Under the pieces are notes generated by a model that searched no databases, was not told the DNA's origin, and saw only the letters and a program-made list of their open reading frames with translations. From Protula sp. h YS-2021 (taxonomy: Eukaryota; Annelida; Polychaeta; Sabellida; Serpulidae), in NCBI GenBank assembly GCA_949752745.1, contig OX457025.1, forward strand, positions 53,973,869-54,037,868: a stretch of DNA of 64,000 bases, read 5' to 3'. Shown here piece by piece: positions 20,641 through 31,288 of the stretch. The first letter of the stretch is position 1. The number at the start of each line of letters is the position of its first letter. A program made the translations under genes and the position numbers.

Positions 20641-20782
20641 CACCTTTCGACGACGTTTGAATTATTGATAAAGTGTGCACAGGAACATTTATAAGTAATA
20701 TTATAATTTTTGGATATTTAATCTGTGATTTTACCATCGAAAATGAGGAATTTGGTCAATAAAGTATTCAACGTCTTTATGT
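20641..20782 (-). other. Penelope-like 5' flank
   Basis: AT-rich DNA upstream of the minus-strand Penelope-like ORF, including AAATGTTCCTGTGCACACTTTATCAATAATTC. The same bases follow the 3' tails elsewhere, in keeping with the LTR-like repeats of this class. Position 20,783 is the sharp start of the tandem array. Confidence 0.55.
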
Positions 20783-21115
20783 TGATGTGACTCGCTGAAG
20801 CTCACAAGGGAAGTATTGGCTAAACGAGGACGAAACCCGCGATACATTCGCGTCCGCAACAGCTTAATAATCGCGCTAGCAGACAAACACAGATGAATTG
20901 CTACTACTGCGGGAAACCCGGACACTTTGCGCGCGACTGCTTGAAGGCGAAAGGAGATCACAAAGACAGTGCTCCTCTACGACACAATATTCTCTTATGC
21001 ATCGAACCGTCAACATCGCACGAATCCACCGAAGAACTGGCGCAATGGCAACCGTGACGTTCACAAGACATCTAACGCAAAGACAGGTGCTGTAGAAACG
21101 AAACCCGTACAAGAC
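20783..21115 (+). pseudogene. Gmr1-like gag C-terminus with zinc knuckle (copy 1)
   Basis: Begins mid-gag at the array boundary. The knuckle CYYCGKPGHFARDC at 20,899-20,940 is a perfect CCHC (C-x2-C-x4-H-x4-C), which binds RNA. Several stops lie before it (for example TGA at 20,788). Downstream the sequence passes into the protease region. Confidence 0.82.
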
Positions 21116-21700
21116 ATGGTGAGCGAGAACGTAAAAGACGGCAAGTTATGCCTCACGAACGGTGACGCTATTCCATATACAGGCGCGATTTGCGACAAAT
21201 TGGAATGTACGAAACGGCTGCCGCACTACAGGGGTCTAGTTTCCGTGAGAAAAGTGATCGTCTTAAGGGATACCGGCTGTGAAAGCGCAGTGACCCGAAA
21301 AGATTTGGTACACAAAGAAGAACTGACGAGCGACAAGAGTGATTGTTTTTTTACTGAAAGGGACGATGAGGACATTCCCAATGGCTTGGACAAGTGCTGT
21401 CACACCAACATACATTGGGATGCCAGACGCAATGGTTGTAGAAGATCCATCGTACCATCTCATTATTGGTAACGTTGCAAGCCCGTCCGTCGAGAAAACA
21501 CAAACTGGAAGCGAGAAGAAACTACAAATAAGGAAACTGAGCAACACGTCGCTTCCGAAGTCAAATCAAACGAACCGCTCACTGCAAGTGCAGTTTCCAC
21601 GCGCGCACGAATCGCCAAAGAAAACCAACCGAAAACCCCTCTCGTGACAAATAAGGTGACGCTAGAGAATGTGAATCGTGACGAACTGAAAGAGTTGCAG
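21116..21700 (+). pseudogene. Gmr1-like protease region (copy 1)
   Basis: The frame carries KDGKLCLTNGDAIPYTGAIC, VIVLRDTGCESAVTRKDLV with the DTG active-site triad, and is frameshifted within a T-run near 21,345. The next segment (MPDAMVVEDPSYHLIIGNVA) is in another frame. It ends in a charged linker leading to integrase. Confidence 0.8.
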
Positions 21701-22990
21701 AAGGAAGATGCCACTCTTACCAAACTGCACACTTATGCAGAACAGAAGACAATGTATCAGGCTAGAAATAGAGTAGGTTTCTGACACGCTATAAAGCACG
21801 TATTTTTCACTCGATACTATTTTGAGTCCAGAAATGGCGTTGACATCCAATTGAAGCAAATTGTGCTCACAAAGACACTGCGTGCAAATTTGGTGTCGTT
21901 TGCTCACGCATCCATTGTCGGTGGACATTTAGCGGCAAAGAAGACAACGGATCGCATAACGTCGAATATCCACTGGCCGGGAATAACTGGTGATGTCAAG
22001 CGTTTTTGCCAGTCATGCGACGTGGGTCAACGAACTGTACCAAAAGGGCGTACTAGCAAAGTGCCACTCGGGGAAATGCCTCTGATCGACACGCCGTTTA
22101 AAAGAGTCGCAGTTGATCTGATCCTAACAGTAAAGCCAATTGCAGAAAGCGGCAACCGTCATATACTGACCGTCGTTGACTGTGCGACACGATACCCTGA
22201 GGCGATCGCACTCAAACGCACCGAAACAGTGACAGTTGCACAAGCGTTACTCGAAGTCTTCAGCAGAGTCGGATTTCCGCGAGAAATACTTAGCGATCAA
22301 GGCACACAGTTCACTTCGGATTTAATGAAAGAACTTGCATGGCTCGTTTCAATGAAGCAACTATTCACAACGCCATACAACCTGAAGTGTAATGGACTAT
22401 ACGAGCGAATTAATGGCGTATTAAAGAAGATGTTGACTCGTGCCAGGAGCGACCAAAAGACTGGGATCGTTACTTACCAGCTGTTTGTTCGCTTATCGCG
22501 AAATACCACAAGCACCTATTGGTGCCAGGAGCGACCAAAAGACTGGGATCGTTACTTACCAGCTGTTTGTTCGCTTATCGCGAAATACCACAAGCACCTA
22601 TTGGTTTCTCGCCATTTGACTTACTTTACGGACGCAAAGTACGTGGCCCATTAGGCATTTTGAAAGATATTTGGCTTGAAGAAGATTCCACTGGAGAGGT
22701 TGTTAGCACGTACCAGTACATCGCCGATCTGCAAAATCGCCTCGAAGATAAATAACGCGCAGGGTTGATGGCAAATTAAGGCAAATACCGCCACCACTAC
22801 GACAAAAGGGCAAAAGACCGCAGATTCATAGTGGGTCAGAAACTTTATCTGCTGCTTCCGACGCAAAGCCATAAATTATTATTGCAATGGAAAGGGGACC
22901 CTACAAGATAACAAAAGTCTTGAATAGATTATGAAGTGGACATTCATGGGAAAAAGAAGATTTTTATGCAAATCTTCTAAAAGGACACAT
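21701..22990 (+). pseudogene. Gmr1-like integrase relic (copy 1)
   Basis: A 267-codon frame from 21,851 holds the HHCC zinc module (HASIVGGHLAAKK..FCQSCDVGQ, one Cys changed to Gly), AVDLI, ILSDQGTQFTSDLM and NGLYERINGVLKKML. The D, D and E of the catalytic triad are all present. An 82-bp tandem duplication at 22,441-22,604 then repeats the RPKDWDRYLPAV segment and shifts the frame. Downstream, GFSPFDLLYGRKVRGPL, then the YDKRAKDRRF..QKLYLLLP C-terminal module with stops, and the acidic linker from about 22,985. Confidence 0.86.
22441..22604 (+). repeat. 82-bp tandem duplication in integrase
   Basis: TGCCAGGAGCGACCAAAAG starts at 22,441 and again at 22,523; the two 82-bp units look identical. 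82 is not a multiple of 3, so it shifts the frame. Carried unchanged into copies 2 and 3 (34,827; 47,213). Confidence 0.95.
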
Positions 22991-23628
22991 CGAGCGTGAA
23001 AGCGACGACAAAACTGAGTCTGAAAACAGCGAGAACGAATCCAGCAACAACGAACGAAGTGTTGAAAACAACGATGAAAACGACACGAATATTGGTGCAT
23101 TCACTCGCATCGCAGTCGCAGAGATCGACGATGACTATCATAACGAAGCGCATTTAGTGACACTTCCGGTTATACAGCAAACCGAGATAATCGCTGATGT
23201 AAATGTCAACACAGAACTTTCCGAATCTGAAAGGAAAGACGTTGGGAAGCTTTTGCGTGAATTTTGCGACATTTTCACCGTATCCAATGCTATACTCGAA
23301 AAGAACTTTTAAATATTGCACCAATTTTGCGTCTCCCCGACTTCAACAGAGAGTTTTTGTTACGTACAGACGCATCGGACACCGGGATTATAGCAGGGCT
23401 TTTACAACAATTTAGCGACGATCCATTCCGAATCGCTCACGCTAACCGCAAATTGTTATCTCGCGAGAAGAACTATTCCATGATAGAGCGTGAATGCCTC
23501 ACAGTTGTATTCGATGTGATGCGATTCGACAAGTACCTGTACGGCAGAACATTTACGCTTGAAACAGACCATTCGCCGCACGCATATTTACGAAAAGGAA
23601 AAGTCGAAGGCGCTGGGCATTTTTCTTG
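22991..23628 (+). pseudogene. Acidic linker, RT start and RNase H relic (copy 1)
   Basis: After an Asn/Glu/Ser-rich linker, ELSESERKDVGKLLREFCDIFT marks the RT N-terminus. About 1 kb of RT is deleted at about 23,280-23,310, and the sequence resumes in RNase H: LRLPDFNREFLLRTDASDTG, IERECLTVVFDVMRF and LETDHSPHAYL (D, E, D present). It ends at 23,628 and runs into the LTR remnant. Confidence 0.82.
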
Positions 23629-23715
23629 AAATATTGAAAACGTGCAAAGTTGTAATTATTGCTTTGTGTTGTCTTTAATAGTTTTATTTTCCAACGCCTT
23701 TAAGTAATTCTTGCA
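23629..23715 (+). other. 3' non-coding remnant with deleted polypurine tract
   Basis: AT-rich bases like those upstream of other lineage-1 LTRs. The AGAGGGGGG tract and about the first 110 bp of the LTR are deleted at about 23,715. Confidence 0.65.
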
Positions 23716-24602
23716 GTATATTTGAATACCATTCTTTAATTTTTGTTTAAATGTCTGGATAAATGTGTGAATTTGGCTTTTTGTGAAGGATTTTGCATCA
23801 GATTTCCTTCCTGTGCATTGTGCTTTTATGCGCATTGATATTGTAAAGCATTAGTTTTTAAATCTTAAGATTTGTCAAACTATAGAAACTTTTTAGTAAA
23901 AGGAAGCGAAATCAAAAGAGGGCCAAAATTTTCTGTCAAGTGGCTCAGTGTATTTATCTTCAAGAATGAAACTACTTACCTTTTCGACAGGGAACTGCAA
24001 GTACCCAACAACGGCATGTAAACAAAAAAGCTGTGATGTGATTGAGCGATAATTTTGGAGGGAAGCGTTTCTATTGGCAAACTTTCGGCACTATCACGGG
24101 GGTATATGAGGCCGGCAGCCGCGGGGTTCGACACATTCGGTTTTCACAAATTCTAAGAGGCAGAAGGAGACCAGTCTGGATACAAAATAAGCGGGAAAGT
24201 GAAGTAAAGTGAAATGGTAAAAAAGAGGATATGTATTAGAATAAATGTAAAAGTTGTACTGTTTTGAGTAATGAGAGAGAACGATCGAGTTATGTGAAAA
24301 ATCGTTGTGCAGATAGCGTTCAAGTAAAAAGGATTTATAGCACTGTTCTGTTCATTGTGTGAGAACTAGATTGTATTGAGTGAATTGAAATCAGATATTG
24401 GATAGAACTTAGCGCATGTTGTGAATTGTAGTGACAATAAAACTGTGAGAATGAAGATCTGGATATTTATTTGACTTGCACAACCGATATCAGAAAAATA
24501 CAAACATTCAACACTGGATAAATAGAAAATCGCACGCAAAATAGAATACGATCACTCCGTGATAAAAGTCAATGACACCTTAAGCGATAACCCGCTGCTA
24601 GA
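23716..24602 (+). repeat. Lineage-1 LTR, 5' truncated, shared by two elements
   Basis: Begins inside the LTR at GTATATTTGAATACC and ends near GCTGCTAGAA. It is the 3' LTR of the relic before it and the 5' LTR of the gag that follows. The TATA region reads GGTATATGAGG near 24,101 (TATATAAGG in better copies). Confidence 0.83.
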
Positions 24603-25570
24603 ATTTGGGGGCCAAGGCCTGATCGATCGCAACATGGCTACAACATCATGGAGCGTAAAATGCGTGAATGCATTGCTCTAGGTCAAGCCCTGGGATACAA
24701 AGACGAAGAACTGCGACAATTCGTACAGCGCGAGGAAGATAAGGCAGCTGAACGCGAATGGAACGCACGAGAACGCGAGGCCTGAATTCAAGAGCGTGAA
24801 GGTTGCATCCGAGAGCAAGAAATGGAGAGTGAACGACAGCGTGAACAACACGAAAGATAGATGGAACGCATTCGCAAAGAAACACGCCTCATCAAAACGT
24901 GAGCACAAGCAGGCGAACCACGTGCTCAAGAACGCGCAGACAGACCGGCTCAAGCCAGTCGCACCAAACTGCCAAAGTTCGATGAGATAATGGATGACAT
25001 CGATGCATTTTCCGAAAGATTCGAACGTTTCGCACACATACAACGATGGCCCGAAAATACTTGAACAATGAGGCTCAGTGCTATCCTAACTGGCAAGGCA
25101 TTGGAAGTGTATAGCAGTATACCGGTAGATGAAGCGGATAATTATCAAACGCTGCAAACCGCCATTCACCGATGTTATCAACTTACCACAGACGGATTTC
25201 GTACAAAGTTTCGCGAGATAAGGCCCGACAAAGAGGAATCAGTACGTCAGTTTTGTGCTCGACTGAAACGATTTTTCACACTATGGATAGAGATGTCGGA
25301 TATTCAGAAGGATTGCGAGCATCTGTGTGACTTGCTACTGCGCCAGCAGTTTACAAATATGTGTAGTAATGAACTCAGCCTCTTTTTACTTGAACGTTCT
25401 CCACGCGACATGGATGTGATGATGCGACTCGCTGAGCAATATATCGAAACTCACAACGGAAGTATTGGCCAAACGAGGACGAAACCCGCGCCACACACGC
25501 GTCCGTCGCAACAGCCTAATAATCGCGCTAGAGTCAAACACAGCCGAATTGCTACTACTGCGAGAAACTC
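24603..25570 (+). pseudogene. Gmr1-like gag relic, second element (copy 1)
   Basis: After a degenerate primer site (TTTGGGGGCCAAGGCCTGATCG), ATG 24,648 opens MERKMRECIALGQALG and the Arg/Glu-rich coil, with stops at 24,783 and 24,858. From 25,068 a 221-codon frame covers the capsid-like part (LTGKALEVYSS, CYQLTTDGFRTKF, EESVRQFCARLKRFF, EHLCDLLL, SPRDMDVMMRLAEQYIE). The knuckle is broken: CYYCGK has become CYYCEKLGHSA followed by a frameshift. Confidence 0.84.
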
Positions 25571-26205
25571 GGACACTCTGCTTAAAGGCGAAAGTAGATC
25601 ACAAAGACAGTGCTCCTCTACGATACGATTTCTCATGCATCGAACCGTCAACATCGCACCAAATCACCGAAGAACTGGCGCAATGGCAACCGTGACATTC
25701 ACAAGGCATCTAACGCAAAGACAGGTGCTGTAGGAACGAAACCCGCACAAGACATGGTGAGCGAGAACGTAAAAGACGGTAAGTTATGCCTCACGAACGG
25801 TGGCGCTATTCCATATACAGGCGCGATTTGTGAATATACGAAACGACTTCCGCTCTACAGAGGTCTAGTTTCCGTGAGAAAAGTGATCGTCTTAAGGGAT
25901 ACCGGCTGTGATAGCGCAGTGATCCGCAAAGATTTGGTACAAAAAGAAGAAATGACGAGCGACAAGAGCGAGTGTGTTTTAATGGACGGAACGGTGAGAA
26001 CATTCCCAATGGCTCGGATAAGTATTATCACACCGATATACACTGGGGTGCTAGACGCAATGGTTGTAGAAGATCCACCGTCCGATCTCATTATTGGCAA
26101 TGTTGCAAGCCCGTCCGTCGAGGAAAACACAAACTGGAAGCTAGAAGAAACTAAAAATAAGGAAACTGAGCAACACGTCGCTTCCAAAGTTAAATCAGCT
26201 TAACC
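25571..26205 (+). pseudogene. Gmr1-like protease region, second element (copy 1)
   Basis: A 197-codon frame (25,610-26,203) carries LCLTNGGAIPYTGAICE, VIVLRDTGCDSAVIRKDLV (DTG active site), MARISIITPIYTGVLDAMVVED and LIIGNVASPSVEENTN. This is the longest open protease region in the window. It ends at a stop within VASKVKSA, just before the linker to integrase. Confidence 0.85.
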
Positions 26206-27080
26206 GCTCACTGCAAGTGCAGTTTCCCCGTGCGCACAAATTGCTAAGGAAAAACAACCGAAAACCCCTCTCGTGACACAAGAAGGGACGTTAGAGAATG
26301 TGAAGCGTGACGAACTGAAAGAGTTGCAGAAGAAAGATGCCACTCTCACAAAATTGCACATTGATGCAGAATCGAAGACAGTGTTTCAAGCTAGAAAGAG
26401 AGGAACCTTTCGATACGATATAAAGGACGGATTACTCACTCGATACTATTTTGAGTCTAGAAATGGTGTTGACATAAAATTGAAGCAAATTGTGCTCCCG
26501 AAGACGCTGCGTGCAAAGGTGATGTCGTTGGCTCACGAATCCGTTCTCGGTGGACAAGAAGACAACGGATTGCATAACGTCGAATTTCTACTGGCCGGGA
26601 ATAAACTGGTGATGTCAAGCGTTTTTGCCAGTCATGCGATGTGTGTCAGCGAACTGTACCAAAAGGGTGCATTAGCAAAGTGCGACTCGAGGAAATGCCT
26701 CTTATCGACACGCCGTTTGAAAGAGTCGCAGTTGACCTAATCGGACCAATAACTCCAATTGCAGAAGGCGCCAACCGTTATATACTGACCGTCGTTGATT
26801 ATGCGACACGATATCCTGAGGCGATCGCACTCAAACGCATCAAAACAGTGTCAGTTGTAGAAGCGTTGCTCCAAGTCTTTAGTAGAGTTGGATTTCCACG
26901 AGAAATACTCAGCGATCAAGGCATTCAGTTCACTTCGGATTTAATGAAAGAAGTCGCAGTCCTTCTTTCAATGAAGCAACTATTCACAACGCCATATCAC
27001 CCGAAGTGTAATGGATTATGCGAGCAAATTAATGGCGTATTAAAGAAAATATTGACTCGCGTGTGCCACTAGCGACCAAA
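26206..27080 (+). pseudogene. Gmr1-like integrase N-terminus and core, second element (copy 1)
   Basis: The frame at 26,273-26,740 covers the N-terminal region; a deletion in the zinc module (HESVLGGQEDNG) shifts it. The frame at 26,641-27,072 covers the core: CQRTVPKG, AVDLIGPITPI, ILSDQGIQFTSDLM, NGLCEQINGVLKKIL, so D, D and E are kept. GPITPIAEG with its downstream YATRYPEAIAL is the classic Ty3/gypsy integrase stretch. Confidence 0.87.
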
Positions 27081-27857
27081 AGACTGGGATCGTTACTTGC
27101 CAGATGTTTTTTTTCGCTTATCGGCAGGTACCGCCAGCATCTACTGGTTTCTCGCCATTTGAGTTATTTTACGGAAGCATTAGACATTTTCAAAGATATT
27201 TAGCTTGAAGAAGATTCCACTGGAGAAGTCGTTAGCACGTACCAGTACATCGCCGATCTGTGAAATCGCCTCGAAAATACATGCCGCGTAGCTCGCGAAA
27301 GTTTGATGGCGAATCAAGGCAAATACCGCCATCACTACGACAAAAGGGCAAAAGATCGGAGATTCGTAGTGGGTCAGAGAGTTTACCTGCTGCTTCCGAC
27401 GCAAATCAATAAATTGTTATTGCAGTGGAAAGGGCCCTACAAGATAACGAAAGTCTTGAATCGTATGGATTATGAAGTGGACATTCATGGAAAAAAGAAG
27501 ATTTTTCATGCAAATCGTCATAAAGGACACATTGAGCGTAGAAGTGAAGACAAAACTGAGTCTGAAACCAGCGAGAACGAATCCAGCGACAACGAACAAA
27601 GTGTTGAAAACAACAATGAAAACGACACGAATATTGCTGCATTCACGGGCATCGCAGTCGCAGAGCTCGATAATGACTGTCATAACGAAGCGCATTTAGT
27701 GACCCTTCCGGAAACTCAGCAAACCGAGACAATCGCTGATGTGAATGTCAACCCGGAACTTTCCGAATCTAAAAGGAAAGACGTTGAGAAGCTTTTGCAT
27801 GAATTTAGCGACATTTTCACAGACGTTAACGGCAGGACAAATTTAGGTGAACGCTAG
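27081..27857 (+). pseudogene. Integrase C-terminus, acidic linker and RT start in one frame (copy 1)
   Basis: After broken GFSPFELFYGS DNA, one 184-codon frame (27,303-27,857) runs from the integrase C-terminal module (YDKRAKDRRFVVGQRVYLLL, LLQWKGPYKITKVLN, KKKIFHANRHKGHIERR) through an acidic linker of about 60 residues to the RT N-terminus (KDVEKLLHEFSDIFTDVNGR). This continuous reading shows directly that integrase lies upstream of RT. The rest of RT is deleted after 27,857. Confidence 0.88.
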
Positions 27858-28260
27858 ATTGAACTTTCGGCAGAAGAACCGATCCGGGTTGAGCATTAAA
27901 GCCATCAAGGGAACCGAAAACATCGGAGCGGATTACCTGAGCAAAATGTGACATTTTTGTGTAAACAGCTCGATTATGACACTTGTATATAGTTGATCAT
28001 AGTAATGTGGTTGTTTCGTCTACCAACTTCTGCGTTTAACGATTTTAGAAATTTAGTTACTTTTTTCTGCATTTCTACAGCTTGAGTTGTCATTCACAAC
28101 CAGGTCACGTGATTTTATACTAATTATGTACGTTTTATCAGCAGAAAGTTTATTTGTGAAAATTTTTTTTGAAAACGCGCAAATTTGTAACTCCTGCTTT
28201 GTTTCGTCTTTAATGTGTTATTTTCTAACGCTTTTAAGTATTTTCTTAGAGGGGGGTTGT
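27858..28260 (+). promoter_or_regulatory. RNase H tail, 3' untranslated region and polypurine tract (copy 1)
   Basis: 27,890-27,950 holds only the last RNase H residues (SIKAIKGTENIGADYLSKM). AT-rich non-coding DNA follows. AGAGGGGGGTTGT at 28,248-28,260 lies directly before the LTR. Confidence 0.78.
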
Positions 28261-29323
28261 TGTCAGAATATAGAAGTTGACATTTTTGGGTCGATTTGTG
28301 TACGTAATTATCAGAATCGTTGGTGGGATTAATTGTAAAGTTTTGGTGACTTCTTCATACCGGTCATATATGTACTTTTTAGGCTTTCGGTATATTTGAA
28401 TACCATTCTTTAATTTTTGTTCAAATTTGTGGATAAACGTGTGAACTTGACTTTTAGTGAAGTATTTTGCACAATATTTCCTTGCTGTGCATTGTACTTT
28501 TAATACGCATCGACATTGTAAGGCATTAGTTTTTAAATCTTAAGATTTGTTAAATTATAGTAACTTTTTAATAAACAGGAGCGAAATTAAAAGTGAGCCG
28601 AAGTTTTCTGTCACGTGGTTCAGTGTATCCAATAGAATTGTTGAGTGTAATTCTCTTCCCGAATGTAAAGATTTACCTTTACGACAGGGAAATCCAAGTG
28701 TACAATAACGGCGTAAAAACAAACGAAATGTAAACAAAAAAGCTGTGATGTGATTGGGCAATAATTTAAGAGCGAAACGATTCTATTTGCAAACTTTCGG
28801 CACCCTCACGAGTGTATATAAGGCTGGCAGCCGCGAGGTTCGAGGCACTCGGTTTTCACATATTCTAAGAGACAGAAGAAGACCAGTTTTGATACAAAAT
28901 TAGAGCCAAAAGTGAAGTGAAGTGAAATAGTAAAAAAAAGAGGATATACACTAGAATAAATATCAAAGTTGTACTGTTTTGAGTAATGAGAGAAAACGAT
29001 CGAGTTATGTGAAAAATCATTGTGCAGATAGTGTTCAAGCAAAAAGGATTTATAGCAAGACCGTTCGTTCTGTGAAAACTAGATCGTATTGAGTAAATTG
29101 AAATCCGATACTGGATAGAACTTATCGTATCTTGTGAATTGTAGTGACAGTAGAAGTGTTAGAATGAAGATCTGGATATTTATTTGACTTGCACAACCAA
29201 TACCAGTAAAATACAAACATTCAACAATGGATAAATAGAAAATCGCATACAAAATAGAGTACGATCACTCCGTGATAAAAGCCTTTGGCACCTTAAGCGA
29301 CAACTCGCTGCTAGAATTTGACA
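28261..29323 (+). repeat. Lineage-1 LTR (3' LTR, copy 1)
   Basis: 1,063 bp, TGTCAGAATATAG to TTTGACA, with TG..CA ends. TATATAAGG at 28,815-28,823 is followed by GGTTCGAGGCACTCGG about 25 bp on. A CCAAT-type box (ATTGGGCAATAAT) lies upstream near 28,758. The recombinase relic follows without a target duplication. Confidence 0.88.
28815..28823 (+). promoter_or_regulatory. TATA box of the lineage-1 LTR
   Basis: TATATAAGG, well conserved in sister LTRs (41,201-41,209; 51,808-51,815; minus strand 16,901-16,908). It marks the expected promoter and the U3/R boundary region. Confidence 0.65.
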
Positions 29324-30180
29324 TCATCTCTGTTCCAGGAGTGGTACGGCAGACACAGATTCTGGATAGTGAAATCGCAAGCCTTCGCAGGTGAGCACTC
29401 GCAGAAACACCCGTGCAGCGTATTCAACCCACATCAAGTCATATCTGGCCTTCTGCCATTATTTCCGCATGCGTCCAGCTCAAGCCGAGACTATAACTTT
29501 GTTACGTTACACATGTTTCCTAAGCCGCACGCTTAAGCCCCAGTCAGTTAGATGCTACCTATCAGCCCTCAGACTGCTCCATCTGGAACTGGGATTCAAT
29601 AATCCGCTACAGGATAACCACTATCTAAATCACTAATGAAAGGCATCGATACACAGCGTGGAACGGCACCCCGGCAAAAGCTAACACTTAACCTGGATAT
29701 CCTGCTGAGTCTCCGCACAGTGCTCGATTTTTCGCAGACATTGGACTTGAGTTTTTGGGCTGCATGCCTGGTTGGGTTTTTCATCTTCCTGCGCAAATCG
29801 TCCCTACTTACCCGTACGCAGGATAGCCACAATTGCCGGACTGATTTATGCCGCAAGGATGTAACCTTCTGTTCCAATGGCGCTGTAGTACGCGTGAAGC
29901 GCACAAAAACAATCCGTGACTTCTCACTCGCACTGTTGATCCCCATATACAGGATAACGCAATCTCAGCTCTGCCTCGTTTCCAAACTGCAGCAGCCCTT
30001 TCAAACCTGTGAAGCTCCACTCCTTTCCTTTTAAGCCGAGAATGGAGTCACGCCACTTTCCCGCGCCGTGTTCACAGCCTTGTTCATAACCTTCGCAGAG
30101 CTGGAGCAACGTTCGCCCTGGCGTGCGGACTTCCCGCACAGGTTATCATGAGCCATTGAGACTGGGCCTCGGACTGGGTC
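29324..30180 (+). pseudogene. Ngaro-like tyrosine recombinase with box II (copy 1)
   Basis: 5'-truncated at the LTR. Frames: 29,391-29,636 (STRRNTRAAYSTHIKSYLAF, LLRYTCFLSRTLKPQ, CYLSALRLLHLELG) and 29,636-30,034 (MKGIDTQRGTAPRQKL, LSLRTVLDF, VGFFIFLRKSSLL, the box I Arg loop). A third frame near 30,082 gives VHNLRRAGATFALACG, which has the HxxR of box II (His 30,085, Arg 30,094). The nucleophilic Tyr is not recognisable after a stop at about 30,156. Enzyme of element integration, now inactive. Confidence 0.84.
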
Positions 30181-30280
30181 CCAATGGAACTTCGCCTCCA
30201 GTGTTCACAAGTGTTAGGGAAGCACGCACGAGACATCCACACGAAAGAACTACCCTACTGATACGTGGTTTGGATACTTT
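30181..30280 (+). other. Remnant between recombinase and B1 repeat
   Basis: About 100 bp in the place of the recombinase C-terminus. No recognisable motif remains. Confidence 0.5.
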
Positions 30281-30488
30281 GGACAGAAATATTGTATTAA
30301 TGTATTATGTAAAATTTGAAATCATAAAGGTTCTAGAAAAGCAGATTTTAAATGTGCGAATAAATATGTACCAAAACCAGTTGTCTTACTATATCGTCCG
30401 TTGCATCATTATCAGTGCGCCTAGAGACACAACAACTATAATACAGCTTAATGTTGCAAAGCAGCATAGAACTCGATAAAGTTTTAAT
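30281..30488 (+). repeat. Ngaro-like split direct repeat B1 (copy 1)
   Basis: Starts GGACAGAAATATTGTATTAA and ends ACTCGATAAAGTTTTAAT. It matches 31,083-31,288 (B2) with scattered differences. It lies directly after the recombinase. Confidence 0.88.
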
Positions 30489-30493
30489 AGTAA

Positions 30494-30984
30494 AGTAAGT
30501 TGTTATTTTAGTTAAAACTCAGAGTGTGAAGACATTGTCGCCCCATGGGGTTAACAGTTCCCCAGAGAGTGTGTCTCTTCTGGGTTTTAATGTTAACTTG
30601 TTAATTGCAATCAACTTGTGGCAGCGTAACAGTCAAGGGTTAACAGTGCCAGACATTGTGTCTCGTCTGGGATTAGTGCCAACTTGTTAATTGCAATCGA
30701 CTTGCCCCCTTTGGTTGTGTCTCATCTGGGATTATTGTCAACTCGCTCATTGCAATCAACTTGCCCTCTTATTAATCCACAAGATAACTTCACTCTCGCC
30801 CCCATCAACAGTTTCTCTAAAAGCAGCTCTACATTAGCCCATTTATTAAAATTGACATGAGCTTAGCTTACTTCCTTCTGGAAGTTTTACACCAGCACCT
30901 CTTTTCCAGCTAATTAGCAATTTCAGCATGATGCAGCAAAGAGCAAAATATAAGCAAGCGCTTGAAAAATGGCAGCAAAAGCAT
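30494..30984 (+). repeat. Ngaro-like split direct repeat A2 (copy 1)
   Basis: Matches the A1 leader at 5,303-5,730: GTTATTTTAG start, GAAGACATTG, CAGTTCCCCAGAGAGTGTG, then TGCAAT-centred subrepeats (three here, two in A1), ending GCAAGCGCTTGAAAAAT..GCATC. Flanked by B1 and B2, so the element 3' end has the order B1-A2-B2 of Ngaro/PAT-type elements. Confidence 0.88.
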
Positions 30985-31082
30985 CCTTTCACCTCCCCTC
31001 CACCACCTTTCGCTATTACAGCTACTTACTGTTTTGTGTTTTTCTTTGGAAGATATATAAAGCTTTATATAGTTTTGTTAGT

Positions 31083-31288
31083 GGACAGAAATATTGTATT
31101 AATGTATTAGGTAAAATTTGAACTCATAAAGGTTCTAGAAAAGCAGATTTTAAATGTGCGAAAAAATATGTACCCAAATCAGTTGTTTAAAAATGTCGTC
31201 CGTTCATCATTATCAGTGCGCGTAGAGACACAAGAACTATAATACAGCTTAACGTTGCAAACAGCATAGAACTCGATAAAGTCTTAAT
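31083..31288 (+). repeat. Ngaro-like split direct repeat B2 and element 3' end (copy 1)
   Basis: Second copy of B1. It ends at about 31,288, and the next bases (GCAAAGGTT) are Penelope-like sequence. The minus-strand relative near 20,510-20,530 gives CTGCAAAGGTTCATTTC across this site, so the Ngaro-like element inserted in a Penelope-like element there. Confidence 0.85.

Noticed and set aside
28087..28332. 81-codon ORF before and across the LTR start
   Set aside because: It covers the polypurine tract and LTR terminus, and copy 2 has an indel in it; non-coding.
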